Below are positions 63,878 through 64,000 of a stretch of DNA of 64,000 nucleotides, one piece after another (positions within the stretch are counted from its first letter, which is position 1; every line of letters starts with the position of its first letter). This stretch comes from Aristolochia californica (lineage: Eukaryota > Streptophyta > Magnoliopsida > Piperales > Aristolochiaceae): positions 994,501 to 1,058,500 of the forward strand of contig JARWKL010000011.1 in NCBI GenBank assembly GCA_029961685.1. Direction: 5' to 3'. Position numbers and translations under genes: made by a program. The notes under the pieces were generated by a model. The model did no database searches and had not been told where the DNA came from. It saw nothing but the letters and a program-made list of their open reading frames with translations.

Positions 63878-64000
63878 GTACTATGTTCTGTACTTAATTT
63901 TCTTAAAGAGAGGACACTTCACTTTGGATGTGAATTTCAGTAATAATTCATGCATGATAATGCCAATTTTATTTGATTGCATTTTTATTTTTATTTATAT

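Noticed and set aside
1..64000. tRNA, rRNA, CRISPR or bacterial-type operon features
   Set aside because: None recognised; gene structure is that of a plant nuclear genome, so ribosome-binding sites and operons do not apply.

Overview
The window is nuclear DNA of a flowering plant. Coding sequence is split by GT-AG introns, noncoding sequence is AT-rich, and the genes belong to plant families: a subclass II ADF, an SBT5-type subtilase, LRR receptor-like proteins (RLPs), a DYW-type PPR relic, an HMA5-type copper ATPase and a plant MCTP. Intron structure and codon use suggest a eudicot or other non-grass angiosperm. I cannot name the species.

Layout. 0-3 kb: the last exon of an unidentified gene, then a complete three-exon ADF gene. 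3-8 kb: a decayed RLP fragment, a complete three-exon SBT5.3/AIR3-like subtilase, then an intact 209-codon copia-type gag-like ORF with no pol. 9-12 kb: AT-rich intergenic DNA with a Tourist-like MITE.

12-37 kb: a cluster built by repeated segmental duplication. The repeated unit holds one intronless RLP gene on the plus strand and, tail to tail about 0.4 kb downstream, a pseudogene of an AAE3-like (oxalyl-CoA synthetase / 4CL-like) acyl-activating enzyme on the minus strand. Units A (about 12.1-16.9 kb), B (24.8-29.9 kb) and C (32.1-37.0 kb) carry open RLPs. Unit D (29.9-31.65 kb) is collapsed. A fifth unit edge is visible at about 37.97 kb, where a foldback element interrupts it. Between A and B lie a broken DYW PPR gene, a LINE RNase H relic and a minus-strand RLP pseudogene of another RLP lineage. 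The intact RLPs differ by gain or loss of whole LRR modules, as expected for immune receptors evolving by unequal recombination.

37-42 kb: repeat-rich DNA. It contains a 74-bp tandem repeat, an approximately 1.95-kb near-palindromic foldback element, and two direct copies of a promoter-like cassette (TATA box, CT/CA tract, splice donor).

42-64 kb: single-copy housekeeping-type genes, all on the plus strand. These are a six-exon HMA5-like Cu(I)-ATPase (986 aa), an MCTP/FTIP-type four-C2 membrane tether (1011 aa, uninterrupted CDS, 5'UTR introns, TATA box, and an ACGTG-rich region upstream), and the first six exons of a tRNA CCA-adding enzyme running off the right edge.

These are independent plant transcription units, not an operon. 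The functional theme, if any, is the RLP cluster (pathogen or elicitor perception at the plasma membrane). The most unusual structures are the RLP plus antisense-AAE3 duplication array, the large foldback element, and the twin promoter-like cassettes.
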